From Sclerodactyla briareus (taxonomy: Eukaryota; Echinodermata; Holothuroidea; Dendrochirotida; Sclerodactylidae), in assembly GCA_026419785.1 (NCBI GenBank), contig JAODTK010000100.1:496001-560000 (forward strand): 64,000 nt of DNA, read 5' to 3'. Shown piece after piece: positions 1 through 12,793 of the stretch (its first letter is position 1; every line of letters starts with the position of its first letter). The translations under genes were made by a program, and so were the position numbers. The notes below the pieces were generated by a model. The model made no database searches and was not told the DNA's origin. It saw only the letters and a program-made list of their open reading frames with translations.

Positions 1-2213
1 GCACAGAGTGTAAGCTTGTTCCTCGTTTCGCGATGGCCAATGTCGATGGCCTTTCTAGTTTTTTAGCGAAATAGATTGGCGTAAATTGTTAGAAGTACGA
101 ATGCTCTTGAATCTTGGAATGGTTCCATTGAAAAGGTTAACGATGTTAAGAAAGTTTATGTTCCTTGGAGGCAACGTCGCAGTAAGAACAGAGGCCTTCT
201 TGATTAAAGGGCAAGTTTTCCTGGCTTATCAACGTAAGCGAACATTTAATATGGCGACTTTTATCGTTTCTCTGGTCCTGTGTCTGACTAGAGCATTTCA
301 AATTTCACACAGGCTTGTCCAGCGTTTAGTTTTCTGATGCTAAACTTGATTTTGAGAGGCAGATTGCCTCTAGTATCAAAGAGAATCCTCGTGCATTCTT
401 CTCTTATGTGAGGGGGAAGCGAAATTCAGGACAGCATTGGTCTTTGATAGATTTCCGACTCGGGTAGTACATCAGCGATAGCCAGGAGATGGCTTAGGTT
501 CTCAATTATTATTTCTCGTCTGTTTTACTCATGAGAACTTGGATAATTTGGGTGACCTAGTTGTCGGGGGTTTCTCCGCAAGTAATTGGTAATATGGTGT
601 GCTGCTCGCCTGAGTTTAGTAAAGGAGAAACTGCCGAAGCTCAAAATTGCTCAAGCTCCTGGTCCTGACGGAGTTTATCCTTCTTACTAAAATCCCTTTG
701 TCCGACGATCGTCTGTTCCATATTAGCGATTATTTTCAATACGACTCTGCAAGAAGGTATTGTTCCGGATGATTGGAGAGAGCAAATGTTTCTCCTATTT
801 TCAAGAAGGTAAACGGTCTCTTCCTTGTAATTACAGGCCAGTCAGTCCTACTAGTGTTGTGTCTGCAAGGTAATGGAATCAATCATTCGGATCATGGGTT
901 TATATTTCAATGATCATAGTCCTTCATTAGGGATTCTCCAGCACGGTTTAGGAAAAATCGTTTCGTGTTTTGAACTAATCTCTTGGAATTTATGAAGATG
1001 TATATATGTTCTGTCTGGTTGACAACGGCATGCTGTTCATATAATTTTCCTGGACTTTTCAGAAAGCTTTGACACAGGTTCCTCATCACAGCGTCTCTTC
1101 TCAAGTTGGGAGAGCTTTGGCAGTGAGGGGATGCCCTAAGTGGATCCGTGAGTGGTTTTCATATAGGGAAAACGAGTTGTCATTAATGGGCGGCATCTTC
1201 TTGGCAAAGGTCACTAGTGATGTTCCCCAGGGGTCGGTTCTCGGGCCGTTACTCTTTTTGGCGTATAGTGGACGATCTTGAAGGGTCTGTTCATTCCATG
1301 GTTAAGAAGTTCGCACACGATACAAGTGTATCGGGGTTGTCGGTTCGAATGATGATTCTGAAATTGTTCAAAGTGATCTTGATATAATTTTCCAAATGGT
1401 CCCTTCCGAACTGGCAAATGTTTCCTCAATTCGACAAGTTGCAAAGTTTATGCACGTGGTTTTCACAATCGCAATCTTCCTTCAAGTTATATGGTCCAAA
1501 ATATTCCAGAGGTGGATTTCATAAAAAGATCTTGGTTTTTTTTTAATTCTTCTTTGAAACCTTCTAAGCCGTGTGCCGAAGCTGCTAGAAGAGGTAATTG
1601 TATTCTTGGCTTGATTAGACGTCACTTCAGTTTCCTGATAATGATATTGTTGTCAGGCTGTTTAAGCAAACTGGTGGACTGCAACTGGAATATGCTGTAC
1701 AAGTGTGGAATCCCAACTTTGCAAAAGACAAGCAGGTTATTGAAAACATTTAGGTATGGCAACTAGAATGATTGACTGTCTGAAAATTTATCCTACGATG
1801 AAAGATTAAAGGCGTCTCGGTCTAACTACCAATTTGGGGAAGGGCTAAAGGGGCGAATTCGCGGTGACTTGATCCAGGTTTTCAAAATTGTCCATGGACT
1901 CAATGTTCTGCACATAGAGGCCACTGTCTCAAGCGTTCAGGCAAGCGCGCAGATTGGACTTCGTAAAATATTCTCTCGAGAGAGTGATCATGAGTGGAAT
2001 TGTTCCTGAAAAAAAAAAAAAAATGTTGATTCTCTCAAGAGTGTGGAATGCATTCAAGAACAGGTCTTGGATTTATTGTTTCATGAATAACGGGCGAATT
2101 ATTTAGTGGGTGGTCCATTTTTCTCTTTCCGGATGTTGTGGCTCCGGGGTCGTTTATGAGGATTTTGTCCTTCCTGCCCTTATTCACTAACCTAAACTGA
2201 ACTAAACTTCATG
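1..2213 (+). mobile_element. CR1/Jockey-type LINE, family A copy 1 (5' end off the window)
   Basis: Decayed non-LTR retrotransposon running off the left edge. Reading across frames shows the usual order of the reverse transcriptase: an APGPDGVYP motif near 650, a DWRE...ANVSPIFKK stretch near 770-810, YRPVS-like residues near 835, TNLLEFM near 975, and DVPQGSVLGPLLFLAY near 1219-1266. A KKFAHDT match to the KFADDT catalytic block follows near 1306, then the thumb, including SSLKPSKPC and LIRRHF at 1540-1640. The frame changes many times and stops are frequent, so it is not functional. The 3' end is a short run of ACTAAAC-like units at about 2190-2207, the sort of simple tail used by CR1-like elements. 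The same family recurs at 20.9-22.3 kb. Confidence 0.88.
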
Positions 2214-3239
2214 GCTGGAAAGGAATAACATGAAATAAAGGCTGAATGGAAAAGCTCAGAATGCAACAGATAGCACCATGGTGCAGGAACTCAAGTTGCT
2301 GAAATGTAATCTTTATTGTCAGCAATTTTGTTCCACAAGGACTTATGCAACATCGTGTTAATATTTGAATGCACATATAATTTAAAAGGTAAGGGTAGTA
2401 TTCCCATTGTTTCATACGAGGGTTCTGGCAACAATGTGAAATTTCGAATTCATGTCGGTAAGAGGGGGTGCCAGTGTCCTGATAGTCCTCTTTAGTTTGC
2501 AAAGATAGATATTGGTACCACAGAGGCAAACATTTTTTAAATGGAAGTGAAGGCAACAATGGAAAGGCAAAATTAGAAAATCGACCAATGCGAATAAAGA
2601 TGCGTCTACATGTGTATCACAGTGGCATCACCGCTAGGCAAGCTATCGAATATCTTCCTGGAAAAAGCTATCAATGACAATATGCTGGACTGCCGCATTT
2701 TATGGTCGGTTTCTCACAGACTAGTGTGTTCTCTTGTGAAACAAACGTTCGATTTCGTACATACATGTGATTTCACATCCATCCGCACATGCAACCCTCA
2801 CATGCAACAATGGAATCCCAGCCTAAATTTGGCCCTAAGTTCCTGGAATTTACCCACTGGTCAATATGGAAAAAACCAACTCTTTGGTATCAGGATAACC
2901 CAATTAAAATGCAGTAGATGTGATTTGTAATGGTTTACATAAGCGCATATGCCCCTCAACACAACCTTTGACCTTGAATTCAGTGGTCCTTTGACTGTCA
3001 ATTAGTGAAGACCACCATTGGTCAATAATAACACTGATCAGGAATAATAGCAAACCCGTTTATCATGGAGATGCATTCTATCATTCTTCGCATGATAGCT
3101 CATAATGACCCTTTTTAATGACCTGTGACCGCGAATTCATAAGGACTGCCATAGTACAGTTACATGTAGATACTACTACCCAATGACATTAGGCGATGCC
3201 AATGCATTGAATTCTTCACAAATGGCTCATTGTGGACCT
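2214..3239. other. No recognised feature
   Basis: Unique-looking sequence with two open frames of about 105-115 codons (2209-2559 minus, 2610-2930 plus). Neither has a recognisable motif, a splice context or plausible coding character, so I do not call them genes. Confidence 0.5.
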
Positions 3240-3480
3240 TCATAAAATAAGTTTAGAATGCTCGGTCAGATCAAGATGAAATTTTGCATAACTCGACTCC
3301 ACGCCTAGATGGATCAAGCTCATACTTGGAATGTGGGTATCCCATCATGATGAGTACATGATCCCTATTGTTTGTGTGTCAGGTCAAAGGTCAACAGAGC
3401 TCACAGTCACAGAAACTCTCGGTCATATCAAGCTAGTTTAGTGTGTATCATCCCATATCCCATTTTTTTTATCCGTTCAT
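3240..3480 (+). repeat. Diverged copy of the AGGTCA-rich repeat (family B)
   Basis: Shares the ordered blocks CTCATACTTGG, ATGATGAGTACATGA and CCTATTGTTT with the tandem array at 36.2-37.7 kb, but is a single, much more diverged copy. It contains two AGGTCA hexamers one base apart at 3381-3393, a perfect DR1 arrangement. Confidence 0.7.
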
Positions 3481-4238
3481 AGGTCATTAGAAATGAGTTG
3501 AGTCACTATGCCCCGTTCCCACATTGGCGACTTGCGGAATGGCGAATCCGTCGCAAATCACACAATTAACAAGTTGCTAGGTGTCGATGGCCATGGCTTG
3601 TATTCGCACGATTTGTAACGGCCTTTCCGCTCACCACAGTGATTCCTCTTGTGAAAACCAGTGCGGGTATCGCGCACTCGTATAGCAGACTAGCTTGCAT
3701 GGTTCAATCGAGACCGGTACACATGGCTGGTTGAAAGAAATCACTATGCACAAACAGTGCGACCTGTAAACATGATTTTAAATTACAACTCAAAGAAATA
3801 GCATGCACGTTCCTGACGAAAAATGCCGCACATACTGTAGGATATATTGGGGTGGGCATGATTGCGTGCTTGGGGAAGAGGGTTGTGGCGAATATTAGAG
3901 ATGTATCGTGGTGCGTCGATGTTCAAAACAGTACGTCCCATGGACGCGTGGTCTGAATTCCTGTGCGTCCTGGGCGTCCCATTAAATATTTACGCATAGT
4001 CGCCATGACTATCACTCATGAAACAAAATTCTATTTGGATGAAAATGAAACAACAATGGAGGTTAACACAAGACATATTTTGTTATATGTGTAAACACAG
4101 TTGCTTCTGGCTGCATTCAAGATAGCGATATCAAGAGACAATGTATATAGAAAATTTACCCATCATGAAAAAGTGAGTGAAATCCAATACTATATTAGTA
4201 ATTCATGGCACAAACTACATATTTAGTCCAGCTTAAGA
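3481..4238. other. No recognised feature
   Basis: No gene, RNA or transposon terminus that I can support. A GC-richer patch at about 3520-3640 (ATTGGCGACTTGCGG and similar) may be part of an old DNA element, but I found no matching inverted end. Confidence 0.4.
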
Positions 4239-5393
4239 CAGGCCTCGACATTTCTGCTTGCCACTCGCAAAATGCGAGTTAAAAGGATGCACACCAGTGG
4301 CGACCAGTTTTGCCTCGGCGATCGCCAGACTGTTAATTTGGTGTGGAGTGATCCAGCGAGCCTCTAGCAGTTACCATATAATAAAACTGCATGCAAAGCT
4401 GTACGATGCCTGCTCACTCACCAATGCTGTGACACTACTTCTAAATATCGTCCTGTTCCTAGTTGGAACACGTGCTCTGCACCTGCTGTTATTCAGTGCA
4501 CTCTCGCCACTGATAATGTACAGTTCACTACACAACAATACCTAGTCAGCTACTCCTATTGACTTCGATCGTACACAGCGACGACAAAACTTTCTATCAC
4601 ACACAATCACGTCTATGGGAATTTCTCATTGACTCTGCGATTAAGGACTGAATTTATTCGCGATCGTCGATACTGCAATAGTTTTCGCGTGGGCCTACAA
4701 ATCTTATGAAAGAATGAAGTGATTAATTGGATAATGGTGAATAAAGCATATATAGCAATGATTTGAAGGCATTACGGCTAATTTTAGATTGTGCCTTGTT
4801 TCGGTTTCGTCTAAAAAATAACCACAGTTACATTAGAGCTTACTGGTGATTGCACTAGCAAGGAGTTTGTGTGGTCGACCGGCTGTGCGTACGTATGAAA
4901 GAATAGAAAGTTTTACTGTATTTGTACGGTTGGATTATTCAATTTGGGGGTTTTTCTGAATATTTTTCTCATTTCGTGATTCCTAAAAATGTCTGTGTGT
5001 GAAAAAATACAAGACAGTGCTTCGGCAGCGGCTGCGCGCGTTTGTTTCGGTGCAGCGGTACTCTATGTCAGCCTGGCTAGCTAATAATAACGTTACAGCA
5101 ACGGCACAAGTGTATCGCCAATAACGGTACTGCCGCTGGTCAATAATTTTTACTTTGCGCAAGAAGAATGAAACTCGGAAGCACAAATAATTGATGGGAG
5201 TTGAAAATAACTCATCTATAATATTTTTCCCCATGCCAGGCCTTGGACAGGATATTTGGAGTACATGGGCTTCGATGTCTTTAGCACGCGGTTTCAAGAT
5301 ATGGCGAGTTGATTTCGCAAAATTGGACGAGGCCATTTTCATGTTACACTCGCGCCATTTGGCGAGAAGTATTCAATTTTTTGTCGAGGCCTG
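4239..5393. mobile_element. Non-autonomous hAT-type DNA transposon, 1155 bp
   Basis: The ends are inverted copies: it starts CAGGCCTCGACA at 4239 and ends with the exact reverse complement TGTCGAGGCCTG at 5382-5393. The homology continues inward loosely (CCACTCGC...GCGAG against CTCGCCAAATGGCGCGAG). The flanking octamers gcttaaga (4231-4238) and gcttgaaa (5394-5401) agree at 6 of 8 positions, which fits an aged 8 bp hAT target duplication. Open frames inside (4258-4545 plus, 4983-5342 minus, 5191-5418 plus) show no BED zinc finger or hAT dimerisation motif, so it must have depended on a transposase supplied elsewhere. Confidence 0.82.
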
Positions 5394-5754
5394 GCTTGAA
5401 ACAACAAAATGGAAGTAAATATTAGGCACATTCTGATATGAATATGTTAAACTAGTTGCTTTTATAGCATTCTCCAAGTTGTAGTCTGAAGAGACAACTA
5501 TTTTCAAAATGTTGGCCTCCAAAAATGCTAGATTGTGTCTGAAACAACCATCATTTTGGCATATTATTTATTGCACAAACTTACATTTTCAGTAGACAGC
5601 ATGGCCGGAAAAAGTAGGTACAGAGCACGCCTGGCGGAAAAAGTAGGGAATGTGGGAGGCTCCTTCCCAGGAAAATTTACCTGGAGTTTACCGGGATGCC
5701 ACCCTCTCCTCTTCGGGCTCTGCTGAGTCCACCAGAGAGAATGGCTCGAGGGAT

Positions 5755-5965
5755 AGGAGGTTATGACCCTTTTTTAAAGGTCCACACTTCTACAGTTTGC
5801 TCTTGAAGATGTCGAGTGTTGGCGCTGTAACTACTTCCTCTGGAGCCTGTTCCAGGTTTTCCAAATTCTATTGAAACATGAATTTCTCCTAACTTCCAAG
5901 CGTCATGGACAAAAATAAGGTCTCTTGGACCGGGGTCTATGTGTCCCCAAAAGTAGAGCCCTGTC
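5755..5965 (-). mobile_element. 3' end fragment of a CR1-like LINE
   Basis: Read on the minus strand, the sequence gives RLEVRRN followed by a diverged FNRIxKTWNxL block. This is the characteristic extreme C-terminus of CR1-type reverse transcriptase ORFs, where the family usually reads RLEVRRNFFFNRIVKxWNSLP. Only about 60 residues' worth is present and it is out of frame in places. It differs in sequence from the family A LINE at 1 and 20.9 kb. Confidence 0.7.
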
Positions 5966-7317
5966 AATCAATCAGAGGAGAACTGGGCCGTCCTTTTTGG
6001 GGATAACGGGCTCCAATTTTTCCAATTCAATCAACATTTACATAATTTTTGGTATGTGTATGTATGTATGATTAGTACATTGAGTTATACTTAATATGAA
6101 CTCATGAAAACCAGAGTCCAATATACATGAATGTCCCACATCCCTACATCTTTCTATCACAGGTGACCACTACAAGCATTGCTAGTTACACCAATGTCAG
6201 TAAATATCCCTAGAGTTTAGATCGGCCAACTCGTTTCTTGACAAATGACTTCGCACCCAATTAATGGCCTATGTAGTCTCTACCCTCTGTTACGTTTGTT
6301 TAATATAATTAGTAGTAATAGAGGAGCGAGTTACTGATAAGAGTCGCGCGAATGTTTAGCTGAGAACGAGCCCGTAAGTATTTCAAGATTCAATCATAAT
6401 TATTCATAATTAGTGTTTTACCTAGGTTCAAAATTCCCCCCTCATTCCCCCCTCAACAATTTTTCAAAGGGTGGATTTTGAATCAGGGGGGTCTCAGAAA
6501 TGATATACAACAGCAGTTCTTTTGGTATCCATCAACCCGTAGAACAATGCCACATCGCCAGTTTTAACACAAGGACACGTTGTTTGCTAAGAGGGTTACA
6601 GCCTCCCTCTTGGCCCAAGTTCGTCTGCCTGACTCCTCTCCTCGCCAATCGACTGCACTGCAACTATTGCTACCAAGACTGGGTGGTAGGGGGTAAAAAT
6701 AGAGATGCCCCCCTCACATGTCAAGTGAGTTGACTTTCAGATTGTTTTGTTCATTGGACATTGTATCCCGCAATTATCATATAATGTGACTAGTTTTCAA
6801 TACGGGTGTTGCTCTAATCCAGAATACGCCATTTTTAAAGCAATAACGCGGAAAAATGGCCCGGATGAGTTTACGTCACATTCACAACCCGCATTTGGCC
6901 TCATCCCGAACCTGTCAGTTATGTCAATTAATTTTCCTACTGGACCCTCTTCAAGTTTCCCTACATGATAATGCTAGTGAAAGTACCCTCCCTTTTAACT
7001 CTCCAGGAAAAGGCTGTCCATTTTTTACTCCAGGAAGAAACATGTGTTGTGGTTACAAAAAAAGACAATCTTTTTTTTACCCCGAGAGTGTTCATTAATT
7101 TACCCACCATAAAGAAGAAATAAAACTGTCGGCGGGTAAAACCTCAAACTTATATCCCTGCATCTCTTATTCAAAAATTTGGTAACATAAACCGAACAAT
7201 ATTCGTGGAAAGAAGACTTTTATCTCCTTGTGAATCGACAACGTGTAGCAGGTAATGGGTCATTCCAAATGCACTTGTTAATTTATGAGGCACCCCTACA
7301 CCCCGGACAAGGTGCGT
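5966..7317. other. No recognised feature
   Basis: AT-rich sequence with C/T-rich patches (for example 6430-6500). Open frames of 70-80 codons at 6500-7098 carry no motif I recognise. Lysine-rich and homopolymer stretches near 7060 are low complexity. Confidence 0.5.
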
Positions 7318-10300
7318 CCTTAAATAAGCACGATTTATTATTCAAGATTCTAGCCTTTAACCACTGGCCACCCGACTAGGTCAAATTCCGGTCATAGTCA
7401 CACACATGCAGGTCACCATTCTACTCACAATGGTAACCATCCGCTTTCCGCAGTACTACAATTCTTTCTAATTCTAATTCTCTCGCCGATTATAGCCAAA
7501 AACCGTTTTTGACCCCTAATTGACCCGAATGACCTTTAATGATATGACAGTTTTTATAAAAAATGTTACTCTCCATGTGATACCCCAGTCCATGAGCATT
7601 TTGCATTCTCTTGAACACACAAACCCCGTGCTATTGCCAAGCAAAAGTACTAAATCAGTTTTTGACCCCTAAGCCTGATCCCTCCGTGTACCTGCTGACC
7701 TTAATGACATGGCGGTTCGTAATGAAAGTGTTACACACTAACCTCCATGTGATGCCATCCACTCCTAGAACATATGCATTCCATGAACCTGTCCAATGTT
7801 ATTGCGAAAAGGTGTCAAATTTGAACTTTGACCCCGTGTAACTAACAAAGTAATGGTCCCGATCGAAGCTGGAGTTTTTTTTCTCTCCATGACAGCACAC
7901 AAAGCTTCAATCACATATCCCAAATAAAAACCAGTTTTATTTTTTTGCCCGAACTCCTTAACTAGCACATTTATATTTATTCAAGATTCGAACCTTCACC
8001 CACATGACCGCCCGACAGAGATTCAAATTCAGGTCCGTGGTCACACACATGCTAGGTCAACAATTATATCACAATGGTGAACCATCCGCCTTCGCAATAT
8101 TCAATTTTCTCCTATTATGACCAAAAAAACAGTTTTCGACGACCCCTAGTGACCTCGAATGACCTTTAATGATATGACCAAAGTTTTTTTTTATGAGAAT
8201 TGTTACTCGCATGTGATCCAATCCACTTCCCGGAGCATTTTGGCATTCTGATAACACACCCCAGTGCTATTGCAAAAAGCCTAAAATCCGTTTTTTTTGC
8301 CCCATGGCGACCTTTAATGACCTTCATGGACAATGGGCAGTTTTTATGAAAACTTTTAACTCAACACTCCATGTGAATGCATCCTCCTGAAGCATATGCT
8401 TCGAATGAAAATCTCCAATGTTATTGCGAAAAAGGTATCAATTGAACTTTGACCCCTTGTCACCTACCAAAGTAATTGTTCCACGAAGGCGGGATGTTTT
8501 TTCCCTCCATAAAACACACAAAGCTCCATCACTTATCCAACAAGAAAGCCAGTTTTTACCTTCTACTTTTTTTTTTTTGTTTTGGCCCCGTAACTCCCTT
8601 AAATAGACCATTTATTCAAGATTCGATCGACTTAAACCACATGACCACCCGACAGAGGTCAATTCAAGGTCCGAGGTCACACCCAGGTCGTCAACAAGTA
8701 ATCACAATGGTGAAACATCCAGCCTTCGCATATATTCAATTCTCCTCCGATTATAGCCACAAACACAGTTTTTGACCCCTAGTGACCCCGCCATGACCTT
8801 TTTGAATACCGTTTTTAGGAGAATTTTACTCTCCATGTTGATACATCCACTCCTAGGGGCATTTCAGTCTGGATGAAACACACCCGTGCTATTACGCCAA
8901 AAAGTACTAAACTCATTTTGACCCCAAGTGACCTTTAATGACCTTCAATGACATGGCGGCTCTTATAAAAATTGTTACAAACTCCATGTGATGCATCCAC
9001 TCCTTAATCATATTGCATTTCCAATGAACATGTCCAATGTTATTGCGACAAAGGGTGTAAAATTGAACTTGACCCCCTTGTTTTTTTTTTGTTACAAAAC
9101 TACCAAAGTAAGTGTCCGATCGAGCGGGAGTGTGGTTTCTCTCCATAAGCACACAATCTCACATCACATATCCAAAATAACCACTTTTCCTATTTTTTGT
9201 TGCACTAACTCCTTAAATAAGCACGTTATTCAAGATTCGAACTTCACCCCCACCCAACATGACCACCCAACGCCACCCACATAGATTCACATCAGGTCAT
9301 TGGTCAACACCGGCAGGTCAACAATTTCTCACAATGGTGACCATCCAGCCTTCCGCGATATCAATTTTTCGATTATAGCCAAAAAACAGTTTTCGAACCC
9401 CTTAAGTGACCTCGATGACCTTTAATGATATGACAGTTTTTTATGAGCTTGTTACGCTCCATGTATACAGGACATCCACTTCCCTGAGCCTTTTGCATTC
9501 TGATTAACACAACCCAGTGCTATTGCCGACAACGTACTAAAATCAGTTTTTGACCCCTAATGACTTTAATGACCTTCAATGACATGGGCAGTTTTTAATG
9601 AAAATTGTTACAACTCCATGTGATATGCATCCACTCCTATAAGCATATTGCCTTCGAAAGGAACAGTTCCAATTATTGCGAAAAAAGGATAAATTGAACT
9701 TTGAGACCCCTTTAACGACCAAAGTAAGTGTCCGATTCCCCCCGAAGCGGGATTTGTTTTCCCTCCATAAAGACACAAAGCTCTATCACATATTCAACAT
9801 AACCATTTCTACTTTTTTGCCGACCTCCTTCATAAAAGCACATTTATTCAAGAATCGACCTTTAACAAACCACATGACCACCCCGACATGAGGTCAATTC
9901 CAGGTCAGAGGTCCACACACATGCAGGTCACAATTATATGACAATAGTTAACCTTCCCGCCTTCCAGATATTCACCTTCTCTCGATTATAGCCAAAAAAC
10001 AGATTTTTGACCCCTAAGTGCCCCCGAATGACCTTTACGATATGAACATTTTTCTGAAATTTTACTCTCCTGTATACATCCCTCTCCTAGGAGCATTTTG
10101 CATTCTGAATGAACACCCCATTGCTATTGCCAACAAAGTACTAAAATCAGTTTTTGACGCATACGTGACCTTTATGACCTCATGACATGGCGGTTTTAAT
10201 GAAAATTGTTTTTACCTCCATGTGATTCATCAACTCCTAGAAGCATAGTGCATCCCAATGAACATGTTCAATGTTATTGCAAAAACAGAAGGTATAAAAT

Positions 10301-10408
10301 TGAACTTTACCCGCTTGTAACTACCAAAGTAAGTTGTCCGTCGAAGCGGGAGTTGGTCCCTCCATAACACACAAAGCTCTATCCATATCCAAATAAGCAG
10401 TTTCTACT
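7318..10408. repeat. Satellite array, about five units of 580-640 bp with internal duplication
   Basis: Five tandem units begin at about 7318, 7954, 8593, 9209 and 9825, each opening with CTCCTTAAATAAGCA followed by ATTCAAGATTCGA. Every unit then has a CACACATGCAGGTCAAC block, TTTTTGACCCCTA, and two related sub-blocks of about 190 bp each holding TCCATGTGAT.CATCCACTCC; the second sub-block is the diverged duplicate of the first. Each unit closes with CACAAAGCTC.ATCACATATCCA. Units differ from one another by many substitutions and short indels, so homogenisation is old or base quality is poor. No coding frame is conserved between units. Confidence 0.9.
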
Positions 10409-12793
10409 CACTCCCAAAGTTTCGTGAGAATCCAACAAATTTATAAATTTGCCTAATTGCTTGGGCCAACTATTATGCAAATTAGTCATGCAAGATGACC
10501 TCCAGTGACTCGGCCACATTATGAAAATTCACAGCGGCACTGATAGTTGCCTTTTCCACAAGTTTTCATGAAATCCAATGACTTTGAAATACACATACAT
10601 TATGCTATAATTAGCTACTGGGGCAAAGAAATGCAAACTTGACCTCGGAAGCCCTTTAATTGTCCGCCATGTTGTTTATCGGCTCCAACAACTACCCTCA
10701 ACTACCACGTTTCGTGTAAAAATCAGCACGAACTTGAGAATTTTTTTTTGCGAAAAAACCTGCAAATAGAGGGAACAAATATACGATATAGCCCTTTCAA
10801 CTTATCCGAGATTTCCCCTCATCGACCTGTGTACCAGGTTGTGGTCATCGGATAAAGTGTTAAGAAGAGATGCGCTAAACGCCTGAAGTTCCGGCGGCGG
10901 CGGCGGCGGAGACGCGGGCCACACGGCCAAACCATAATATCCCCGACACTTACATTGTTCCGTGGAATAATTTTGATGTGAGTATGGATATTATCTTAAG
11001 GTAATTTTAGTCTCGTTCTGGGGCTGATTCTTGGGTGACTTTAGGAATTCCAGTGCAAATAGCCTTCATATTAATATTTATATACTGTATACATACTTTG
11101 GCCTCAACCTCCTCCTTGACACACCTTCGATGTGACGTCACTTTATTCAAACCCCATGACCAATCGGGGAGGGTGGTTGCCCATGTCCTTCATTGTGGTG
11201 AAATCACCATTCAATACAAAAAATATTCAGATTTATTAATGCAGATAACTGCATGCTCTACTGTAAGTTGCCCAGTATTTGTCATAGTCAGATTTATGCC
11301 ATCTAATCGGTATTATCAATCGGTATTATCAATCCAGCATTCAATTTCATGACTGACAGGTAAACAAACTGTTTCATTTGGCAGGCAAGGAACCAGACAC
11401 ATGTTGTGTATAGACAGTCCAGAGCTGCATAACAACAGATTTGCATATAATGCAATAGAATACAAAGATTGAATGGATCAAAACAAGTCCTTGTGACAGT
11501 TGACCTGTCTGTGATATATTCACTCAGTCTGGTTTTTTACCCCAGGAAGTCTTTTTCACCCCGAGAGCACAATTTGTCCGGGAAAAAAAAAAGACACTGT
11601 TTTCAGGATTTTCCATTTTAATTATGTTGAATTACTCTTTTTTCATAGCATGTTTAAAGATGTTCCCTTCACAAGTTATAAGAATAAAGATGAACACATC
11701 AATGCCTATCTCTTTTTATTCCAAACTGTAAGGAAATCTTTTTTACACATCTTACTATATCTTAGGCAGGGGTACTGGGGTAATCACCCGGCAAGGCATA
11801 ACCAATCCTGCTTCCATTCCGCAAACATGGACTGTACCCGAAAGGGCAAAATCATTCAACGGGCAACATTCTTCTGGCGCATAGTGACTTGTTTCTTCCC
11901 AGGCAAAATTGGATTTTGTGTGAAAGAATGAAGAAAACGAAAATGATAAGTTCCATTGGCTTAACTAATTCCCACAAGGTAGCGAGCAGTACACCAAGCT
12001 ATGAAACTTGCTATGATTTTGTACAGGGACCACACGTAGCCTAGATTCCGGAAAGTGGTTATCTGAAGACCCCTTGCAAATAAACATGATTCAATCTTTT
12101 GTGAAATGTGTTGGTAAACCTATTACATGCCTGTTTCATTATTTTAACTTTTTAAATGTTTTCAGATGAAGAGTTTAAAGTTATTTCACAGTGACTTGTG
12201 TCATACCCAGGTAACATAGAATGTGTACATACACCAGTCAGCAGTCATACAAAATCTGTCAATCGAACGTTATCAATGTGTGGGCTGAAAAATAGTTTTC
12301 CTCCTATGTTCTGCAGTTTTACGATGTCTGACACACAATGATATGAGGAGGCATACATTGGCCTGAAGTACCGAGATCGTGACTGGTTGAAAAGAGTGAA
12401 AAAATTACTATTCTGTTGTGGAAACCAGTGCGGGGACTTCCAAGATAAATACTTTATGTAAAGTATTTTTTCCCAGCACACTTAGCGGGAACACTAATTG
12501 TAATGCACAGTTAAACGGTGGAGTTCTGTGTAAAGTGGGGCGGCGTTATTGTACAACTTTTCGTTATGGGACTACGATCGTTCACTGCCTACATTTTCAT
12601 GATGTCGCAGTGTCAGTGTCACGGCCGATGTTGGAGGTATTCGCAGAAGCTCATTTTCTGCGAATATTTAGTTGCAAATACTGCTAGTTCACTCAGTTGT
12701 GACCAGGCGACATGGCAATGAAAAAACCTATGCCCAGTAGTGCATACTCCACCAATGACTAGGCGCTACATCGACGGGACCGATGGGTAAAAT
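10409..12793. other. Non-coding stretch with two related short blocks, a stem-loop and a CGG run
   Basis: At 10,418-10,450 and 10,706-10,740 two diverged copies of a CAAAGTTTCGTG-type block occur, so this part may be one or two units of another old tandem repeat. A stem-loop lies at 10,802-10,855 and a (CGG)n run at 10,892-10,909. Open frames at 11035-11352, 11650-11931 and 12418-12687 show no recognisable domain. Confidence 0.45.
10802..10855. other. Imperfect palindrome (stem-loop)
   Basis: TTATCCGA at 10,802-10,809 pairs exactly with TCGGATAA at 10,848-10,855. A second inner pair, ACCTG/CAGGT, encloses a five-base loop. It is followed within 40 bp by a (CGG)n tract. I cannot assign a function. 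Confidence 0.45.

Noticed and set aside
7318-10408. tRNA-like B-box word GGTTCGAATCTTG on the minus strand of each satellite unit, with a TGGCCAGTGGTTAA A-box-like word in one unit
   Set aside because: The two boxes are only about 10-15 bases apart, too close for a tRNA or tRNA-derived SINE head, and no acceptor stem can be drawn.
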